Part shown: positions 21,892 through 32,975 of the stretch, piece by piece
Numbering within the stretch: the stretch's first letter is position 1
Layout of the letters: each line of letters opens with the position of its first letter
Assembly: GCA_025084515.1 (NCBI GenBank)
Contig: JAJAGP010001663.1
Coordinates: 62,001-126,000 of the forward strand
DNA length: 64,000 bases
Direction of reading: 5' to 3'
DNA from: Ancistrus triradiatus
Lineage: Eukaryota; Chordata; Actinopteri; Siluriformes; Loricariidae
Position numbers and translations under genes: made by a program
Notes under the pieces: generated by a model
Seen by the model: the letters and a program-made list of their open reading frames with translations, nothing else
Databases searched by the model: none
What the model was told of the DNA's origin: nothing

Positions 21892-22763
21892 CAGAAAGTC
21901 TCCTCACTAAAGTTGGGAAAGTTGGCAATCCGTTTGTGCAATTAATTGGTCTGGAGTTAGATAACCCTACAGCTGGAAAAAAAAGACATGCCAGCACCGT
22001 AAATGTAATTTACATTGAAAAACTGGAAGAAAAATGTAGGAAAAAGGGACTGGTACGCAGACAGTTTCCTTTGAAGCTGGCATATGCTTGCATCACACAT
22101 AAAGTACAAGGAATGACATCAGCAGCAGCAGTGGTCATTTGTCATTTGTCATTTGAACCTGGTATGGCCTATGTAGCTCTTAGCAAAACAACCACTTTAC
22201 AAGGACTACACATTATTAACTTTAATGAAAAGAAGATCTATTGCAATGAGGAAGTTTTAACCTCACTGGACAGTATTGCACAGCTGAATGTGGACGTCGT
22301 CATGCCACTTTTCACATGTGCCAAACCTGCAGACTCGGCTACACTCACAGTGGTTCATCACAACATCGAGGGTTTGCACTGTCATTTCGAAGACATGCGC
22401 AAACATCATGAAATCTGCCTTGGAGACATTGTATGTCTCACTGAAACCCACATGTTTGGTTCGACAGTGCCTCAAGAACTCCTTCTGGAAGGATATAACA
22501 TGTATAGCCGTAACCGACATGTATGCTACAACAGTTATCCACAGATGGCTAGCCAAAAGGGTGGGGATATTGCAGTGTATGCAAAAAATCACGTAAATGC
22601 AAACGTAGTGAAACATGTACAGGGAGTCACCGACATGGAGTTCTTGGCTTTAAAAGTGACAGCCCCAGTACGAGCTTTGATAGTGACCATTTACAGACCT
22701 CTTAACTATAGTACAAAGATTTTTTCCCAAATCTTATTAATCTTTTGGATGCCTTTGCTATGA
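21888..22763 (+). pseudogene. Helicase C-terminus fused to AP-like endonuclease start
   Basis: 291 residues. The first 130 end the helicase: LAYACITHKVQGMT and MAYVALSKTTTLQGLHI are motifs V/VI with the conserved Gln and the arginine-finger region (here Lys). From about residue 150 an endonuclease/exonuclease/phosphatase fold begins: VVHHNIEGL, DIVCLTETHMFG (catalytic Glu) and ALIVTIYRP. Fusion of this endonuclease to the helicase is the hallmark of Helentrons among rolling-circle elements. The frame shifts near 22720. Confidence 0.8.
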
Positions 22764-22957
22764 TGGATTATGACGATGTTATCATCTGTGGAGATTTAAA
22801 TGAAAATCTGTTGTTCAAAAATGCAGTGCCCATTGCTGAACTGCTTTCATTCAGAGGATACACACAGCTTTACCACACTCGATACTCGCCGGCACTGATC
22901 ACGCAAGACGGTGTCAGTAGCTGCCGACTCGACTGTGGTACTGCCAATGTAAAATGA
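22745..22957 (+). pseudogene. AP-like endonuclease, truncated C-terminal piece
   Basis: Starts in DAFAMMDYDDVIICGDLNENL (GDLN block, Asp and Asn catalytic), reaches LLSFRGYTQ, and then jumps to sequence that in copy B lies about 610 bp further on (59896 on). The last block with the catalytic His is therefore deleted in A, and the remaining 25 codons are unrelated read-through. Copy B keeps the missing part (59286-59420). Confidence 0.75.
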
Positions 22958-24354
22958 AAAAACTCAACATAAACATGATCTCTATTGTGATATAAAAATG
23001 ACCAGAAAGCCTGATTTCTGATTTGTTTCAGCACACACTGTTGTACCCTGATGAGGAATTCATTGTGTGTAGATAGATGGATCTCTGGTTTAGGTAGAGT
23101 GTTCCAGCTGGGTTATACGTAGCCCTTCCATCGGTACACTGGTTTGTTATTTTGCCTTTATTATTTTGCCTTTATTATTTTAGGGGTAATCCTGGGTGGA
23201 GATTTTAGTCTCTCTAGGGGGTACGCAGTCAGATTTTTAGTCTGAAGTTCTGCGTTTAAAATCGCCTCGAGCCCGGCAAGCTTTCGAAGACTAGACAGGG
23301 ATTTAAATTAAGTGCTAGAGTCTATCTAATTCTACACTTATTCGATGGGTCAGCATAGGTGATGTGTAGGAAAAAAATTCTAATACTCCAGTAAAAATAA
23401 GACCACTCAACACGAATGTGCCTGTTGCTCCATAAACATAACGAGTGTACAATGTCCTCCCACAGTGTAGTCAAATCCGAATCGTCACTGTCTCTGCTCA
23501 GTTTGGTGAGGGAACTGTAGTGTAAAATAATTGAAGATTAGAATGTAGCAATAGGTCATGTACATAGTTCACATAGTTCACAAATTTTTTTTCTATAACT
23601 TTGTTATTTGTTTTAAGTGTCTTGCAAAAGGCAAAATGTACAACAAACGGGGCCCAAAAAAAAAAAAAAAAATGTTTTTCATTTTATAGTAGTGTATTGT
23701 TCCTTAGTGTTCTGTTCTGTATTCTCCTGTTCCATATTGTTCTGTTGTACCCTTTACTCTCCAGCTTGTGCTTTTTTGTGTCTGTATAACCTGTTCATGT
23801 TTTTCAGAAGTTATACAGAAGTTCTAAACCATTGCATCCAGACTGGTACAAAAAAAAAACAAAAAAACAAACAAACAAACAAAAAAACCCCCCCCCAAAA
23901 AAGTTTTAATTTTATTCTAGTGTATTGTTTCTTAATGTTCTGTTCTGTTCTAAATTTTTCTCTCCAGCTTGTGCTTTTGTGTCTGTATAACCTGTTCATA
24001 TTTTTCAGAAGTTATACAGAAGTTCTACACCATTGCATCCAGGCTGGTAAAAAAAAATCCATTTTATTGTAGTGTGATGTCCCTCTTTGTTCTGTTCTGA
24101 ACTTTAGTATTCAGCTTGTGATTTTATGCACGTATATAACCTTGTTGTGTTTCAGAAGTCATTATGTTCGGGCTGGTAATCTGATTTCGGATACATGTAC
24201 ATAAGTTGCGACTGTACATATTCATTTAAAACGTGGGTAAGGATGGACGATGATGATATACCAGACATGAAAGCCTGAGAGGATATTCCTCAATGACAGC
24301 TGTCTGGAAGTCTGAGTCTGTCCATAAAAAACATTAGACTCATTAACATTGATA
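22958..24354 (+). other. 3' non-coding region of copy A, part 1
   Basis: Colinear with 60090-61340 in B. It contains an acceptor-like TTTGTTTCAG followed by CACACACTGTTGTACCC (about 23025). There are three imperfect units of about 140-200 bp at 23683-23855, 23908-24050 and 24058-24180, each with GTGTTCTGTTCTG-type text, TATAACCTGTTCATGTTTTT and a CATTGCATCCAG-type end. A-runs at 23660 and 23855 separate the units. No gene seen. Confidence 0.5.
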
Positions 24355-24450
24355 TCTGAGTGTCAGCGCAGTGCTTTAGAGATCCAGCTTCAAATCCCGT
24401 CCCACACACCTGTGTGGAGTTTGCATGTTCCCCCTGTGTCCGCGTGAGCG
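24355..24450 (+). mobile_element. SINE fragment with tRNA-like B box (copy A)
   Basis: CAGCTTCAAATCCCGTCCC (about 24385) matches a tRNA B box, followed by CACACCTGTGTGGAGTTTGC, a string common in fish tRNA-derived SINEs. The same fragment in the same place in B (61340-61430, with GGTTCAAATCC) shows that it entered before the copies diverged. The A box and tail are not clear. Confidence 0.5.
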
Positions 24451-25784
24451 ATGTATACATTATTCTTAGTCTTTCAGCCCTAGCACATGTTGAAAGTTAG
24501 CAGGTATTTTGTAAGTGTATGCTGCATTGTTTAACATTTTAAAAGAAATGTTAAATACTGAGCAGAGACTTGAGGTTTATAAGTACTGCATATTGCATGC
24601 TAACACATGGTTAAAAAGGATTGCCTTTACAGTCCTGTTATTGCACTTTGTCACCTTCAGTGCATTTTCATGTTTTTCAACAAGTCTTTTAAAAATGTAA
24701 AATTGTAATAATGAAATATCTTCAAGTTTGAAGTATTGTATTTATTGTGTATTTTCCTCCAAATACAGCTTTTTGAGCATTCGTTACATGTAAGCTGTGT
24801 TTATTTCTCAGCACCATCACACCACTGAGTCTTATAAAAGGTTAAACCTGTAATTTGTGGATAGCAGGTGTGCTGACCTACACTTTGACACAGGCAGCAT
24901 TCAGCTTTTGAAAATTGGTTCAAACTAAGACTTAGTGCTGTTGTACTCGAGTCCAGGACTCGGCGTCATCTCAGTCTCGGGGTAAGGGGGACTCAGTAAC
25001 TGATGTTGAGATCAGCTGAGTGCAATGCATCTGCAATGAAGTAGTTTGATGTTATTGCTTCACGTGAGTGTGTCCGCAAAATCCAGAATTATTATAAAAT
25101 TTCCACATTTAATAATAAAAATGGGTAGAATTGAAGTTGTTTGATATATTCAGATAACTTTATGTAGTGACTTCTGATTATAATAGATACAACAAGGTAT
25201 TCAAGAGTTGCACAACTTTTTTAGTATTGATCAACAGGTGACTCAAAATTGTCCATAACCTCTAAGAAAACATGCTGACTAAAACCGCTAACTAATGAAA
25301 ATAGGAAGATGGCAAACAAGTTCCAGCTGGAAGATTTACGGGAGCCCTCCCTTGGGTGACATCTCACGTGGACTTTACACGGAATCTCCTGTTGTTTAAG
25401 GAGTACAAGGGTAAAGCACACGAAGCCCCAGTTACACTGGAAATGAATGCATGTTGATGAGACAAGGTGAGCAGGTGAAAAAGGACATTACTGACATTTT
25501 AAATGCAGTTAAACAGTATCATGGAATTGTTTTGATGGTAAGTGAATATTCTGTGACAAAATCAAAAGTTGTTTCACATTTTAAGCATATGTTAAAAGGC
25601 AAAATAGTTAGGTAGGTGTGGTTGTTTAGGTAAACAAACATGGCGGACAGCTATGTTCGGTTTGTGATTTTTTGGCCTGGGGCTCCTGCCAATGCATTAA
25701 CTATAATTCAATCAGTTTTCAACCTACAGCCCTCAAAATTGGCATAATCAGTCCCTGATGCACGTCGCAGGGGCACGCACCGCC
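24451..25784 (+). other. 3' non-coding region of copy A, part 2
   Basis: AT-rich and colinear with 61431-63612 in B, apart from two segments present only in B. Short frames such as 24515-24700 are also present in B (61499) but end early and show no known motif. An AACAAACATGGCGGACAGC string at about 25635 resembles a start-codon or YY1-type context and is kept in B (63490). Confidence 0.4.
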
Positions 25785-25824
25785 GCAACACACTCGTAGT
25801 TTCTGCAGGAACTGCACTTTCTAG
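25785..25824 (+). repeat. 3' terminus of copy A: GCAACACACT, hairpin, CTAG
   Basis: GCAACACACT at 25785-25794, then a near-palindrome G(T)AGTTTCTGCAGGAACTGC ending at 25815, ACTTT and CTAG at 25821-25824. It is the same as the ends of N1, N4 and B. Confidence 0.75.
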
Positions 25825-26039
25825 TTATACACTATTGAAATCCAAAAGTATTATTATTATTATTATTATTCCACGATTTTCGACGCATTTCAACTGCCGC
25901 AGCTGTCGAGATATCGACCCCGTTCCAGTGTCTGGTCGGGAACGTTGTGCATGTATAGGGCTCTACGGTCGGCCTTTGGGGGGCCCCGCAAAGTCCGAAT
26001 TTTCTCATAGGAAATGAATAGGCCAAAAATTTATGACTC

Positions 26040-26830
26040 ATAACTCAGTCAGTTTTTGACCTACGGCCACGAAATTCGGCAGGCTTGATCCCGGGTGCAA
26101 TCTGAGGTGACCTGTGATGCCCATGGGGCCCCTGTGGACCCCGGGTGGGCACTGGGGCCCCTGGGTGGGCCAATGACTGTAACTCAGTCAGTTTTCGACA
26201 TACGGCCACGAAATTCGGCAAGCTTGATCCCGGGTGCAATCTGAACGGTGACCTGTGATGCCCATGGGCCCCTGTGGAACCCCGGGTGGGCACTGGGGCC
26301 CCTGGGTGGGCCAATGACTGTAACTCAGTCAGTTTTCGACATACGGCCACGAAATTCGGCAAGCTTGATCCTGGAAGCAATCTGAGCTGATATGGGATGC
26401 ACATGGGGCCCCTGTAGACCACGGGTGGGCACTGGGGCCCCAGGGAGGGCCAATGACTGTAACTCAGTCAGTTTTCGACCTACGGCCACGAAATTCGGCA
26501 AGCTTGATCCCGGAAGCAATCTGAGGTGATATGTGATGCACATGGGGCCCCTGTGGACCCCGGGTGGGCACTGGGGCCTCTGGGTGGGCCAATGGCTGTA
26601 ACTCAGTCAGTTTTCGATCTACGGCCACGAAATTCGGCAAGCTTGGTCCCGGGTGCAATCTGAGGTGACATGTGAGGCCCATAAGGCCCCTATGAACCCC
26701 AGGTGGGCACTAGGGCCCCTGGGTGGGCCAATGACTGTAACTCAGACAGTTTTCGATCTACGGCCACAAAATTCGGCAGGCTTGGTCCCATGTGCAATCT
26801 GAGGTGATATGTGATACCCATGGGGCCATT
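26040..26830 (+). repeat. 138-bp minisatellite, about 6 units (N2)
   Basis: Unit as in N1. These units are more alike (GGCCACGAAATTCGGCAAGC, GTGGACCCCGGGTGGGCACT) than those of N1, so this array is probably younger or recently homogenised. Confidence 0.9.
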
Positions 26831-26850
26831 GCAGAGTGGCAACCACACTC

Positions 26851-26880
26851 GCATTTTCTTCAGGAAATGCACCTCTCTAG
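26851..26880 (+). repeat. 3' terminus of N2 with compensatory hairpin changes
   Basis: GCATTTTCTTCAGGAAATGC can form nine pairs. Compared with GCAGTTTCTGCAGGAACTGC, the fourth base (G to T) and its partner (C to A) changed together. CTAG follows at 26877. Confidence 0.7.
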
Positions 26881-27089
26881 TTTTTATTATTACTAGTGTG
26901 TCGCGCAAATATCATTATTATTATTATTATTGCACCTGATTTTCGGTTCGTATCTCCTTCTACAGTTTGAGATATCGACACGGGACAAACACCAAAACGT
27001 CCGGCATGTTCCGGAGAAGTGTGCTTGTCGATACCAAAGAGAAATGTTCTTGCATTCGCACGTTACACTCGCATTTGTGCGAAAAAACG

Positions 27090-27109
27090 TCCCATTCACT
27101 TGAATGGGA
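27090..27109 (+). repeat. Conserved 5' subterminal hairpin (N3)
   Basis: TCCCATTCACTTGAATGGGA, identical to copy A and B, just after TTTGTGCGAAAAAACG. Confidence 0.75.
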
Positions 27110-27309
27110 TTTCTTTTAAAACTGCCGTAAGTCGGTCAATTTTTGAGCTACAAACACGAAACTCGGCATGGGCGGACCTGGCCTATCCGAGACCCATCAT
27201 CTCAAGTTTCAGACAGATATCACTATTTGATCACTTTCTATCACTCTTTAAAAATCACTCCATTCATTGAATAGGGCAGAAGCTAGAGTGTGCACTCTAG
27301 ATTTCAGGG

Positions 27310-29150
27310 AAAATCGATTAATTCACTTTTTCACTGAACAAACGTCTCTAAAATCCTGATACTTTCACCTAGAAACTCCATTTAAACTGCAAATGGTAGA
27401 GATACTTCCCCTTCAGAACTCATCAAAAGATGGCATCGCCAAACAAATTACTTTTGCAGTTATCACGATTTGTTCGAGACTAGGGACTGAAACTTCCCCT
27501 TCATAATTCATCAAAGTATCTCATCACCAAACAAATTATTTTTCGAGTTATGACGATTTGTTCGAGACTAGGGACTAAAACTTCCCTCATTGACAGCCAT
27601 GGTAATTTTTTTAACTCCAAGTAGGCTTTTTCCAAAGTTTCATTTGTGTTCAACCTGTCATAACTTTTAGGCTTTTTTGTCAATCCACACCATTTTATAT
27701 CGTAGCGATCAGCAAGATAATTGATTGCTTAAATATTTTTCGAGTTATGATCATTTCTTTGACATGTCCAAAATCGCTTGAAACTGAGATTTTAGGGATT
27801 TTTATTAATTCACTTTTTCACTGAACAAACGTGTCTAAAATCATTATACTTTCATCTAGAAACTCCATTTCAACTTCAAATGGTAGAGATACTTCCCCTT
27901 CATAACTCATCAAAAGATGGCATCGCAAAACAAACTACTTTTCGAGATATGACGATTTGTTCGAGTCTAGGGACTGAAACTTCACTCATTCACAGCCATG
28001 TTAAATTTGGGAACGACGAGGCGCCTTTTTTCAAAGTTTCATTTGTGTTTAACCTGTCATAACTTTGAGCCTTTTTCGTCAATCCACATCATCTTATATA
28101 CTAGATACTTATATATATATATATATATCTGCAAGGGGTCCTCTCTCACACAAACTTTTCAGATAATTGATTGGTTACATATTTTTCGAGTTATGACCAT
28201 TTGCTTGAGAGGTGCAAAATCGCTTGAAAGTCACTCTCAACGCTCTTTCTGTCACTGTTTTCGCGGACCAAACGTGTGTAAAATCATTATACTTTCACCT
28301 AGAAACTCCATTTAAATTTCAAATGGTAGACATACTTCCCTTTCATGACACCTCCAAATATCTCGTAGTTCAACAAATTACTTATCCAGTTATGAGCGTT
28401 TGTTTGACACCTCTGAAATGAAAGAGGCAGACCAGAGACGAGGCTCCGTTCCATTTGATTCAAACACACATGCAGGCCACGCCCACACACGGTGGGCACA
28501 TCGCAATGAAAGATGGATTCTTCTTACTTAGATTTGCAACAACATGTTTAATAGGAAGGCTTGATCATTACTGTAAAATATTGTAATTAATTAAACAGTC
28601 CAAACCTTTAAGTCGGGATAAACATCACTTGTAATCCACACGAGCACAGAGTAAAACATGGCCGGCACAGCCGGAAACGCTCAATTCACTATTGTTCACT
28701 ACACACTAGCTCCCTTCTACACTCTTAAAGGGCCAGACAGCTCTTATGTAAATCGCGTTACAAGACAACTACTTTCATATAGAAACTCCATTTAAACTTC
28801 AAATGGTAAAGATACTTCCCCTTAATGACACATTAAAGTATCTCATCGGTCAACAAATTATTTTTCGAGTTATGACGTTTGTTCGGGACTAGGTATTGAT
28901 TTTCCTCCCTTTGACCCCCATTATAATTGCTCCAACTCTGATTTGTCTTTTTCGAAATTTTCATGTGTTTTTAACTTGTCCTAACTCTGACAATTTCTCA
29001 TCAATCCACACAGTTTTTTGTCATCGCGATCAGCAAGGGGTCCTCTCCCACACAAGCTTTACAGAAAAGCGATTGGTGAATTATTTTTGGAGTTATGACC
29101 AGTTGTTTGAGAGGTCTGAAACTGAGATTTTACATGAAACATATGGCTGT
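27310..29150 (+). repeat. ~420-bp units in N3
   Basis: The same landmark order as in N1 (GGTAGAGATACTTCCCCTTC at about 27393 and 27880, GATCAGCAAGGGGTCC at 29028). A short (AT)n stands in place of ATCGTAGCGATCA at about 28110. N1 3515-3850 and N3 28430-28770 share the unique block GCCGGCACAGCCGGAAACG. Confidence 0.7.
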
Positions 29151-29188
29151 GTAGATTTGAAATGTAACTGTCATTGTCTCTCCCTCTG

Positions 29189-29195
<7 letters not shown>

Positions 29196-29245
<50 letters not shown>

Positions 29246-29250
29246 TGCAG
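29196..29250. repeat. (AC)n microsatellite
   Basis: An expanded CA run at the CA-rich joint that other members carry in shorter form (4283, 11832, 12668). Confidence 0.95.
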
Positions 29251-29548
29251 GCCACGCCCACACACAGAGCAGCTGTCATTCACACAGAATGGCTTGGATC
29301 AGCTCTTCTGACACCTATGAGAGTCATTGGTTGCATAGTAACACAGAAGGCACAGAGGTACCTGGCAGGACAGTTTTCGCCCTAAAGCCATGAAATTTGA
29401 ACTTCCGGTTGATGTCGGAGATAGAGTAGACGTGCAGGGGCATTGCTCCTACAGGTTGCGCACATTTTAATATAATTAAGTGACTTTTATCTACTATTAC
29501 TCTAGTGACGAGTAGGAGATAAGTTACGATATTATACTGGAACACGAA

Positions 29549-30545
29549 ATGTCACGCAATCTGAGAGAGAAAACAACTTCGAAGGCTTCTTCTGGAACTC
29601 GCACTCCCACCATTGAGCGCATGTTTTCGGCTAAAGTAGCTATGCCGACTGTTGCTAAGTCGGACATGGAGCATGATGGGTGCTCCAGTCTGGCGAATAC
29701 AACAGAAGTGGTTCGAGTTGCCGACGATACTTGCACCTCCATCATGGTTTTTACCAGCATTGAAAAAGTTGGAACAGTCGCTTTTGTCGGAACACGCGAA
29801 AACACGCTGAACAAAGGCCCTTAAGAACCAATCCAAGGATCCCTGAACTCCATCAAACAGACTCTGGACTCGCATGCAGGTAGCATTAAAAAACTCTAGA
29901 GGAAGCCGCATCTGACCACAGCGACAGGATTGTGGGCATTGGAAAATAAATGCGAATCTCTCCAATTGCGCATATCCGAACTTCTGGAAAAATTAGGAAG
30001 GACGATTTGGAAAATCGCTCTAGGAGAGCTAACTTCCGCGTAAATAGGGATCCTGAAAAATTAGAGGGAGACAAATCCTGTGAAACTGTATGACTGATTT
30101 GCTTTTCAAGGTCTTCGGTGCTGAGAAATTTCAATATCGACCCGTTCTGGATAGGCTGGGTCGCATGACGGCTAAAGAAGTAATCTGATAACAAACCCAG
30201 AGTGTTCATCATCCTGTTTCCACAAAACTTCCAGGGACAAGGTATCTCCTTCTCATATTCCTTCTTCCTTTTTTCCTTCCTCTTTCCTAAATTCGTTCTC
30301 AGAAGTGGTCGGGGTTGATTTATCTTTTCGAGGACACAAAATTCGTTTTTTCCCTGATTACAGTGCAAAATCTCGCTCGCAGACGTGCCGTGTTTCGCGA
30401 TATAAAAACGGCGATGTACAGTAAGGGGAATCCGCTTCAGGTTTCGCCTTTCCTGCAAGTCGCGCGAATGGACTTTGAAGGCCGTACAATTGTTTTCGAT
30501 ACCGCTTGAAGCGGCTCCAAGGACTTTCTTTCAGGAAAACGGTGG
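29549..30545 (+). pseudogene. L1 ORF1 remnant (RNA-binding protein)
   Basis: Starts MSRNLREKTTSKASSG at 29549 and runs 91 codons to a stop at 29822, then continues in other frames. Later pieces fit the L1 ORF1 plan: LENRSRRANFRV (30007, the RRM-side motif), FRGHKIRFFPDYSAKS (about 30328-30375) and the C-terminal RYKNGDVQ-like region. In L1 elements this protein trimerises and coats the RNA. Several frameshifts and stops break it. Confidence 0.65.
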
Positions 30546-31466
30546 TGAGTTGCGGTTAAAAAATACCTGGTGACCTGTTTTTTTGTTCAGGGATTGTAAC
30601 ACTATTTGAGTTCTAGTTGTTTACATTTACATATTGGTTATAAGTATGTGACTTTCTCCTTGTACTGAAAGATTTGCTTAAATGTGTAGAAGAAGAAACT
30701 GTATAAGTTTTTGCCGTGGCGTTGTGGGGCAGTAATGGCAAGCTGGGGGTTAGATATAGAGATTGGCTTGTGGGAAGGAAGGGGGGGACGGAGGGGAGGG
30801 GGCAGCGGGGGGGGGGAGGGGGGAGGGGGGATCGTTCTTGGTATGGGGAAATGGAGCACGACCACTAGAGACCCTATGTCCCTTTCGCCTCCCTCTGCTC
30901 GTTCCCCATATTTCGCTGTGATTAGTGCCCCGGATACCGCGTACAGTACCGATCCTACTGGAGCAGGCTTTCTCTTCTCTTTTTCACTTTCTTTTCCCCC
31001 CCATGCTATGACCTTTCTCACCCCTACCAGAACGAGAGCTCTGAATTTGTTTGGCCAGAATGTAGATGCCGCACCCGACGTCGCTCACTCGCTTACACGC
31101 TCCTCGTCAGGGTACTTTCCTCTCCTTCTGACCTCTTCTCCTTAATGTGCCTAGAAGAACTGTAATTAAGTTTGCGGGCAGTTGTGGGCAGTAATGCAGA
31201 TGGGGGTTAGATATAGAGATTGGCTTGTGCCGGCAGGGACGTCAGGATGGTTATTTGGGGGGGGGGGGGGGTTATGTGTTTGTTATGGGGAGAATGTGTT
31301 ATGTGCGTTGTTGTGGTTTTGCCCTTTTTTTTGTTTGTTTGTTTTTTATTTTTTTATTATTTATTTATTTATGTTTTCTTTCCTCTTATTTTTCATTTTT
31401 GGGTTCTTCCCTCTCCTTCTCTCTTCTCCCCTTCTGCCGCTATAACCATAATAGTCAGGATGCCAC
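30546..31466 (+). other. L1 inter-ORF region with 460-bp-spaced duplicate and G-runs
   Basis: GGGGGTTAGATATAGAGATT followed by GGCTTGTG occurs at about 30744 and again at about 31203, with GGCAGTAATG before both. Each copy is followed by long G-runs (30780-30835 and 31256-31270) and then T/C-rich sequence. Open frames here (for example 30711-31145) come from the low-complexity composition and match nothing I recognise. Confidence 0.55.
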
Positions 31467-32462
31467 GTGTCCACTTCGTTTCATTGTATATCTTCTCGGA
31501 TGAACCGGAAATCGGGCCACAAAATTAGGTTTATTTCATGGAATGTGAAGGGGCTGCAGTCTCCTCTGAAAAATGTGAAAATATTCTCGCATCTTAAGCA
31601 GTTGAATGCGGACATTAGTTTTCTGCAGGAAACTCACCTGTCCAAAGTTGAGCACACCAAGTTACGTAGGGGGTAAAAGTCAAGTACTTCATTCCAATTA
31701 TAATTCAAGATCTCGAGGGGTCGCTATTTTGTGTCATAAAAGAGTTCAGTTTAAGCCTTCTAAAATTGTTTCAGATCAAAATGGCAGGTATTATTATCTC
31801 TGGTGTTCTTTTCCAAACTCCTGTTTTGCTGGTGAATGTGTATGCTCCAAATTGGGACGATGTTGATTTTATGAATGGGCTTTTCTCTAACTTTCCTGAT
31901 CTGGACACACACAAACTTATTTTTGGGGGTGATCTCAATTGTGTTATGACTCCTATGCTGGATCGATCCGAGGCAAGGTACACCCCTCGTTCTAAGATGG
32001 CCCAGTCTGTGTCTTTGTTCATGGAGGAAAATGGCTGTATTGATCCATGGAGATTTCAAAACCCTTCAGCTAAAGCCTTTTCCTTTTTTTCACAACCACA
32101 TCACTCCTTTTCTCGCATAGACTACTTTTTTATAGATCAGCAATTATTGGATTCTATCAAAACCATTGATTATTTACCTATTGTAATCTCCGATCACGGG
32201 CCAATACAAATGGACCTTGCGTTTACTTCATACGAGAAAGGAAGAACACCATGGCGCTTTAGTGCTCTTTTTCTGGCGAGTGAAGAATTTTGCTCCAAAA
32301 TCTCTAATTCTATTGATTGTTTCTTGGTTACGAATAAATCCGATTTAATATCTAACTCTGTATTGTGGGAATCGCTTAAGGAGGTTTTAAGGGGTGAAAT
32401 CATTTCGTATTTGGCGTACGAGAGAAAACTCAGACTAAAACGGTTGGAGGACCTGTCTACAT
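31467..32462 (+). pseudogene. L1 ORF2, endonuclease part (left of the L2)
   Basis: AP-like endonuclease of an L1-type LINE. Blocks in order: FISWNVKGLQSP (about 31530), ISFLQETHL (catalytic Glu, 31615-31640), NVYAPNWDD, FGGDLNCVM (about 31925), SRIDYFFIDQQ (about 32112) and SDHGPIQMDL (about 32190). One frameshift near 31675 separates the first 60 codons. After RLKRLEDL the frame runs into the L2; it resumes at 38062 with SILTLDKHMAL. The enzyme nicks target DNA to prime reverse transcription. Confidence 0.85.
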
Positions 32463-32975
32463 TTACGCGGAGAATTGCGAGGATCTGGCAACCCAGACTG
32501 ATCTGCGGTTGCACACAGGACACCGTTTCGTAGCTGCTAGCAGCTTTTACCTTTGATATATTTTAATTCCCGATCGCATCTGTATCTTATATAATCGTAT
32601 ATATAGTAGGTTTTTACAACATCTTAATCATTTTATTCTCGTACCGGCGGATTATATTTTTTTGCCGCTAATCGTTATTTAGTAAATTTACAGGTATACC
32701 GGCTTGTGTTTGCAGTAGTTAGCCATTAGCTAATAACCAGAGTTTGCGTCTTCTTCGCAGTAGTGTGTGTGTTTTTATAAACTTTTTTACAGTCTTTTCC
32801 CCACTTCTTTCTTGAGACTTTAGTTTTTTTTTTAGTGACGTTTTGTGTTGACCTAAACTGTATTAACGCTTTAATCGAGCATTGCATTGGACCATCGGCT
32901 GAACCATATCTTTCACTCGGCACCCCACAACACCACCCGAAGCGAAGTACCTTTAATTCAATTAATTGTATTAAC

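Larger units (their letters stand above)
16042..22957 (+). pseudogene. Helentron Rep-helicase-endonuclease gene, copy A (overall)
   Basis: One ancestral ORF, now split over three frames by about nine frameshifts or stops. It starts at ATG 16042 (MPKKSKKSQAK), which copy B retains at 52635 after the same upstream signals. Domain order: cysteine-protease-like (16150-16810), 18-residue repeats (17140-17625), Cys/His-rich DUF6570-like (17860-18300), Helitron_like_N/Rep (18840-20190), PIF1 helicase (20850-22260), endonuclease (22350-22957). At about 2,300 codons it is within the size range of large Helentron proteins. The rolling-circle protein would nick DNA with its Rep tyrosines and unwind with its helicase. 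This copy cannot make a complete protein. Confidence 0.8.
7592..25824 (+). mobile_element. Helentron-like element, coding copy A
   Basis: Spans from the TTATTATTCC-type 5' start to the hairpin and CTAG at 25821-25824. Inside are a 5' hairpin, 420-bp units split by an L2 insertion (8170-11220), three 138-bp units, a CCAAT promoter-like region with a probable first intron, the Rep-helicase-endonuclease pseudogene (16042-22957) and about 2.9 kb of 3' non-coding sequence. Without the L2 it is about 15.2 kb. Copy B (45459-63652) has the same layout. Helentrons are rolling-circle transposons whose Rep-helicase protein carries an extra C-terminal endonuclease. Confidence 0.7.
25825..26880 (+). mobile_element. 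N2: short Helentron-like element, mostly 138-bp units
   Basis: Only about 1 kb. It starts TATACACTATTGAAATCC and (TTA)n, then CACGATTTTCGACGC; passes straight into about six 138-bp units (26040-26830); and ends with the variant hairpin GCATTTTCTTCAGGAAATGC (26851-26870) and CTAG (26877-26880). The 420-bp block and the TCCCATTCA hairpin are absent. This is the most compact complete-looking member. Confidence 0.65.

Noticed and set aside
24380..24400. tRNA gene at the B-box-like text (also 61370)
   Set aside because: No A box, no foldable cloverleaf and no acceptor stem; the continuing GTGTGGAGTTTGC text is that of a SINE.
25635..25660. Host first exon at AACAAACATGGCGGACAGC
   Set aside because: Also present in B at the same place within element sequence, with the downstream frame ending in a 138-bp-like remnant; more likely a chance start context.
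30638..31528. Long frames in the G-rich and T-rich part of the L1 (Gly-rich and Phe-rich peptides)
   Set aside because: Composition explains the open frames; they lie in the inter-ORF region and match nothing in L1 proteins.
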